Shown here in pieces: positions 33,235 to 35,839 of a DNA stretch of 35,839 bases. This stretch comes from Acinetobacter sp. UBA3106. GTDB lineage: Bacteria > Pseudomonadota > Gammaproteobacteria > Pseudomonadales > Moraxellaceae. Numbering within the stretch: the first letter of the stretch is position 1; the number at the start of each line of letters is the position of its first letter. The stretch is from assembly GCA_002365595.1 (NCBI GenBank), contig DFAM01000025.1, positions 14,008-49,846 on the forward strand. Reading direction: 5' to 3'. The translations under genes were made by a program, and so were the position numbers. Under the pieces are notes generated by a model. It did no database searches. It worked only from the letters and a program-made list of their open reading frames with translations, and had not been told where the DNA came from.

Positions 33235-33315
33235 GATTATTCTTAAGCCTGCAATGTGCTGAAAAAGTGTTAGTATATCGCACAAATTGAATAACTGATG
33301 TGTTTGGGTTTTGTG

Positions 33316-34530
33316 ATGTCAAATTTCCTGCCGGCTGAAGAACAACTTGCCCTCATTCAACGAGGCACGCATGAAATTATTTCCGAAGAAGATCTTCTGA
33401 AGAAGTTAAAAGAAAATCGTCCGCTTAAAATTAAAGCGGGTTTTGACCCGACTGCACCTGATTTGCATTTAGGTCATACGGTTTTAATTAATAAATTGAA
33501 AGTGTTTCAGGATTTGGGACATGAAGTGTATTTCCTGATTGGTGATTACACTGCCATGATTGGCGATCCAACAGGTAAAAGCGCGACTCGTCCGCCATTG
33601 TCCCGCGAGAAAGTGCTGGAAAATGCAAAAACTTATCAAGAACAAGTATTTAAAATTCTTGATCCGGCTAAAACCAAAGTTGTATTTAACTCTGAATGGT
33701 TTGCTGAAAAATCTGCGGCTGATTTAATTCAATTGGCTTCACAGCAAACAGTGGCGCGTATGCTGGAACGTGATGACTTCACCAAGCGTTATAACAGCCA
33801 TCAGCCGATTGCAATTCATGAGTTTTTGTATCCATTGGTTCAGGGTTATGACTCAGTCGCATTACAGGCTGACGTAGAGTTGGGTGGTACAGACCAAACC
33901 TTTAACCTGTTGATGGGCCGTACCCTGCAAGGTCGTTATGACCAAGAATCACAAGTCTGTATTACGGTACCGATTCTTGAAGGTTTAGATGGCGTGAATA
34001 AAATGTCTAAATCTTTGGGTAATTATATTGCCGTATTTGATGCTCCGGGTGCGATGTATCAAAAAGTCCTTTCAATGCCCGATTCCTTGATCGAGCGTTA
34101 CTTTGATTTATTAAGTTTTAAATCAATTGAAGAAATTCAAGGCTTGTTAAAAGAAGTGGCGGAAGGCCGTAACCCGCAAGAAGTGAAAAAGATTCTTGCA
34201 CTTGAACTGGTTGAGCGTTTCCATGGTGCCGAAGCTGCGGCAACTGCACATAAAGGCGCTGGTAACCTGATTACTGAAGGTGAACTTCCAGAAGGTACGC
34301 CAGAAGTCACCATTTCACGTGCTGAATTTGGGGGCGAAATCTTTATTACCTCTATTTTACGTGCTGCTGGTTTAACTAAAAATGCGGCTCAAGCCAAAGA
34401 TGCGATCGGTCGTGGTGCTGTTAAAGTCGACTGGAATGTGGTTGATGCCAATTTTTCTGTGAAAGAGAACGTGACTTTGATTGTTCAGGCCAGCAAAAAA
34501 GCAATTGCAAAAGTGACCTTTGTGGACTAA
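33316..34530 (+). CDS. tyrS: Tyrosyl-tRNA synthetase
   Basis: 404 residues from ATG 33316 (MSNFLPAEEQLALIQRGTHE); an in-frame start at 33298 adds only six residues. It charges tRNA-Tyr. The class I motifs are HLGH at 51-54 and KMSKS at 229-233, with the Tyr-binding pocket in DYTAMIGDPTGKS and QGYDSVALQADVELGGTDQ. A C-terminal S4-like RNA-binding domain spans about residues 340-404. The KMSKS form is the TyrZ-type found in Pseudomonas and Acinetobacter. It is divergent from anmK and ends at a strong terminator. Confidence 0.97.
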   Translation: MSNFLPAEEQLALIQRGTHEIISEEDLLKKLKENRPLKIKAGFDPTAPDLHLGHTVLINKLKVFQDLGHEVYFLIGDYTAMIGDPTGKSATRPPLSREKVLENAKTYQEQVFKILDPAKTKVVFNSEWFAEKSAADLIQLASQQTVARMLERDDFTKRYNSHQPIAIHEFLYPLVQGYDSVALQADVELGGTDQTFNLLMGRTLQGRYDQESQVCITVPILEGLDGVNKMSKSLGNYIAVFDAPGAMYQKVLSMPDSLIERYFDLLSFKSIEEIQGLLKEVAEGRNPQEVKKILALELVERFHGAEAAATAHKGAGNLITEGELPEGTPEVTISRAEFGGEIFITSILRAAGLTKNAAQAKDAIGRGAVKVDWNVVDANFSVKENVTLIVQASKKAIAKVTFVD

Positions 34531-34550
34531 TTAATATTCTAAGTTATTGA

Positions 34551-34585
34551 AATAAAAGCAGGCTTTGGCCTGCTTTTATTTTGTG
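34551..34585 (+). terminator. Terminator after tyrS
   Basis: Perfect 13-bp stem AATAAAAGCAGGC (34551-34563) and GCCTGCTTTTATT (34568-34580) with loop TTTG, followed by T-rich sequence. Confidence 0.9.
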
Positions 34586-34662
34586 TGCTGTATATTAATA
34601 TTTTAAATAATCAAATTCAAAAAAAAGCTTATAAAAACAAGAGTTAAATTTTGCCAAATAGA

Positions 34663-34790
34663 TTGCATTATTTTTTTCTTATGTATAAGATTTATCCATC
34701 TAGACTTTGTGTAGAAAACATATCTAGAGGGTAAGCGTAATAAGAAAAGCTCCACAATTTTTAAGTCTCTTCCCCAAGGGACTTTTTTTA
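34663..34790 (+). ncRNA. Candidate small RNA with terminator (about 34698-34790)
   Basis: The 520-base spacer 34531-35050 has no credible gene. A terminator-like stem AAGTCTCTT (34763-34771) / AAGGGACTT (34776-34784) with loop CCCC and seven T follows no ORF. Upstream are TTGCAT (34663-34668) and TAAGAT (34686-34691) at 17 bases spacing, a weak promoter, and two TCTAGA arms (34699-34704, 34723-34728) that could form a 5' hairpin. A transcript of about 90 nt is possible. Confidence 0.35.
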
Positions 34791-34806
34791 AATTTTTGAA
34801 GATAAC

Positions 34807-34885
34807 TATAATAATGACATGATGGATCGAATAAAGATTCAATTCTAAGGAAGAGATTTTGGGAGAGATCTCTTCCTTTTTTATT
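34807..34885 (+). ncRNA. Second candidate small RNA or terminator
   Basis: A perfect 10-bp stem AGGAAGAGAT (34848-34857) / ATCTCTTCCT (34868-34877) with a 10-nt loop and a T run looks like a Rho-independent terminator, again after no ORF. TATAAT at 34807-34812 could be a -10, but no good -35 was found. A nine-codon ORF (MMDRIKIQF) at 34821-34850 ends just inside the stem, so a leader-peptide arrangement is possible but weak. Confidence 0.3.
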
Positions 34886-35050
34886 TCCAAAATTTCTTTT
34901 TTTCTTTTAATCATCACATTTTTTATTGGCTTTAAATGCAGTATTAGATAGCCTGATAGAGACTGACATCCAAAAAATTATCAGTATGCTGAGCAGATGA
35001 GGTCTCAAAGAAGATCTATAAATTGATAAAAAAGAGGGTAATCAGCGTTT

Positions 35051-35344
35051 ATGTACCAATATCAGACTCAGGATAATTTTGATCAGGAAATTGATTTCAT
35101 TTTACGTTTTCTATTTGAATACGACACACCTGAACAGAAGCAGGGATCTTTTAATCAAGCCTATGCTTTTTTACAGCGTTTGGATATTGCCTCGCACTAT
35201 CTTCTATTTTCACTGGTCAAAGAGCGTTTACCGCGCCGAGCTAAATTATTATTTGCTGCTGAGGATTATCAGGGTAAGAAAGAAGTGATTGAAGAAGTCA
35301 TGCAGCACTGGCTAAGACCGAACACTTCCCTATATGTAGCTTAA
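35051..35344 (+). CDS. Hypothetical protein, 97 residues
   Basis: A small soluble, mostly helical protein with no signal peptide or membrane segment. N-terminal MYQYQTQDNFDQEIDFILRF and a basic middle KERLPRRAKLLFAAEDYQGK. I do not recognise the family. A poor ribosome binding site (AGAGGGTAATC with long spacing) precedes the ATG, but the coding-like composition and length favour a real gene. It lies between tyrS and the putative rRNA promoter, in a region with two candidate small RNAs. The function is unknown. Confidence 0.65.
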   Translation: MYQYQTQDNFDQEIDFILRFLFEYDTPEQKQGSFNQAYAFLQRLDIASHYLLFSLVKERLPRRAKLLFAAEDYQGKKEVIEEVMQHWLRPNTSLYVA

Positions 35345-35780
35345 GCAGTTTTAATATTCTATTAGGCTTTATATAGGTCGAAATCAGATTGTATAACTTA
35401 TATGGCGTTTAATGAATATGAGTCGCTTCTTTTAACTCTTTAAAACGTGGAGTTGAAAGAAAATTTTATCTAAAAGGGGCAGTTTGATTCTATTCAGTTG
35501 TCTCATATCTATAAGTTGGATAGAAAATAGTAAAATATGCGATTTGCTATCAATGGATTCCAAAAAAATCTGGAGACAACGTCGAAATGTTACGGTCTTA
35601 TTGAAATTCCGCCTGTTTTTAATCGCTAATAGGTCTTAATAAAAATAGCTGTTTTAAAATGAATTGCACTGAATACAGGTTTTATTTCATAAAAATGGTC
35701 AAATTTTAGATAAAAAAGCGATTTTTTAGTGATTTTCGTAGAAAAAAGATACATACGTGAAAAATAAAGTGAATTGGGGG

Positions 35781-35808
35781 TTGCAATGATTCTGAAATCC
35801 TCTAGAAT
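35781..35808 (+). promoter_or_regulatory. Probable rRNA operon promoter (P1-like) at window end
   Basis: TTGCAA (35781-35786), 16-base spacer, TAGAAT (35803-35808), then a GC-rich discriminator GCACCCC. The AT-rich tract 35640-35770 would suit an UP element. The rest of the 495-base spacer 35345-35839 shows no gene. The 16S gene itself, if present, lies outside the window. Confidence 0.55.
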
Positions 35809-35839
35809 GCACCCCATACCGACGAGATAGACGGAAAAG

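Noticed and set aside
34603..34917. 104-residue minus-strand ORF between tyrS and the hypothetical gene
   Set aside because: Extremely rich in Lys and Ile from an AT-rich spacer, crosses two hairpins with T runs and has no ribosome binding site; treated as chance.
35626..35817. 63-residue minus-strand ORF at the window end
   Set aside because: Crosses the putative rRNA promoter and consists of low-complexity AT-rich codons.

Overview
The window is a piece of a gammaproteobacterial chromosome centred on the replication origin. Gene content, protein sequences (short BLUF photoreceptor, KMSKS-type TyrS, DmeR/DmeF pair, Mpl, MltB-like transglycosylase), AT-rich spacers and the order rpmH / oriC / dnaA-dnaN-recF-gyrB point to Acinetobacter (Moraxellaceae), probably not A. 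baumannii itself; I cannot fix the species from sequence alone.

Layout. 1-1458: 3' part of an ABC-F ATPase (YheS type). 1459-1838: spacer with three perfect DnaA boxes inside TTTAAATTTAAA-type repeats. 1839-8645, minus strand: a small NTF2-like protein, then (read right to left) dnaA, dnaN, recF and gyrB, with a parS-like palindrome inside recF. 8646-9305: oriC, with five perfect and several near-perfect DnaA boxes, AT-rich repeats, a dnaA promoter whose spacer contains a DnaA box, and the rpmH promoter. 9306-11949: rpmH, rnpA, yidD, yidC; then mnmE. 13400-26280 is more accessory: a DUF1622 membrane protein, two MFS exporters, a CsoR/RcnR-family repressor divergent from a His-rich CDF exporter (DmeRF type) with an RcnR-type operator between them, a second parS-like site, dsbC with an apparent 3' frameshift, glsB-like, hpt, guaD with an overlapping tiny membrane ORF, terC under a yybP-ykoY (Mn2+) riboswitch with a terminator platform, tandem GNAT acetyltransferases, a zinc alcohol dehydrogenase, a membrane protein and a BLUF photoreceptor. 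26291-34530: mpl, a DUF486 protein, purE-purK, a second DnaA-box/AT-repeat region, an MltB-family transglycosylase, anmK and tyrS. The end holds two terminator-like hairpins that may mark small RNAs, a small unknown protein, and a promoter that looks like the start of an rRNA operon beyond the window.

How it fits together: origin firing and initiation (dnaA, dnaN, recF, gyrB, DnaA boxes, parS), ribosome and membrane biogenesis (rpmH, rnpA, yidD, yidC, mnmE, tyrS, rrn promoter), purine metabolism and salvage (hpt, guaD, purEK), peptidoglycan recycling (mpl, anmK, mltB-like) and metal homeostasis (dmeRF, terC riboswitch). The most unusual signal is one mixed element, 12-bp A/T palindromic repeats plus perfect DnaA boxes, occurring three times: at oriC and in two other intergenic regions about 7 kb and 22 kb away.
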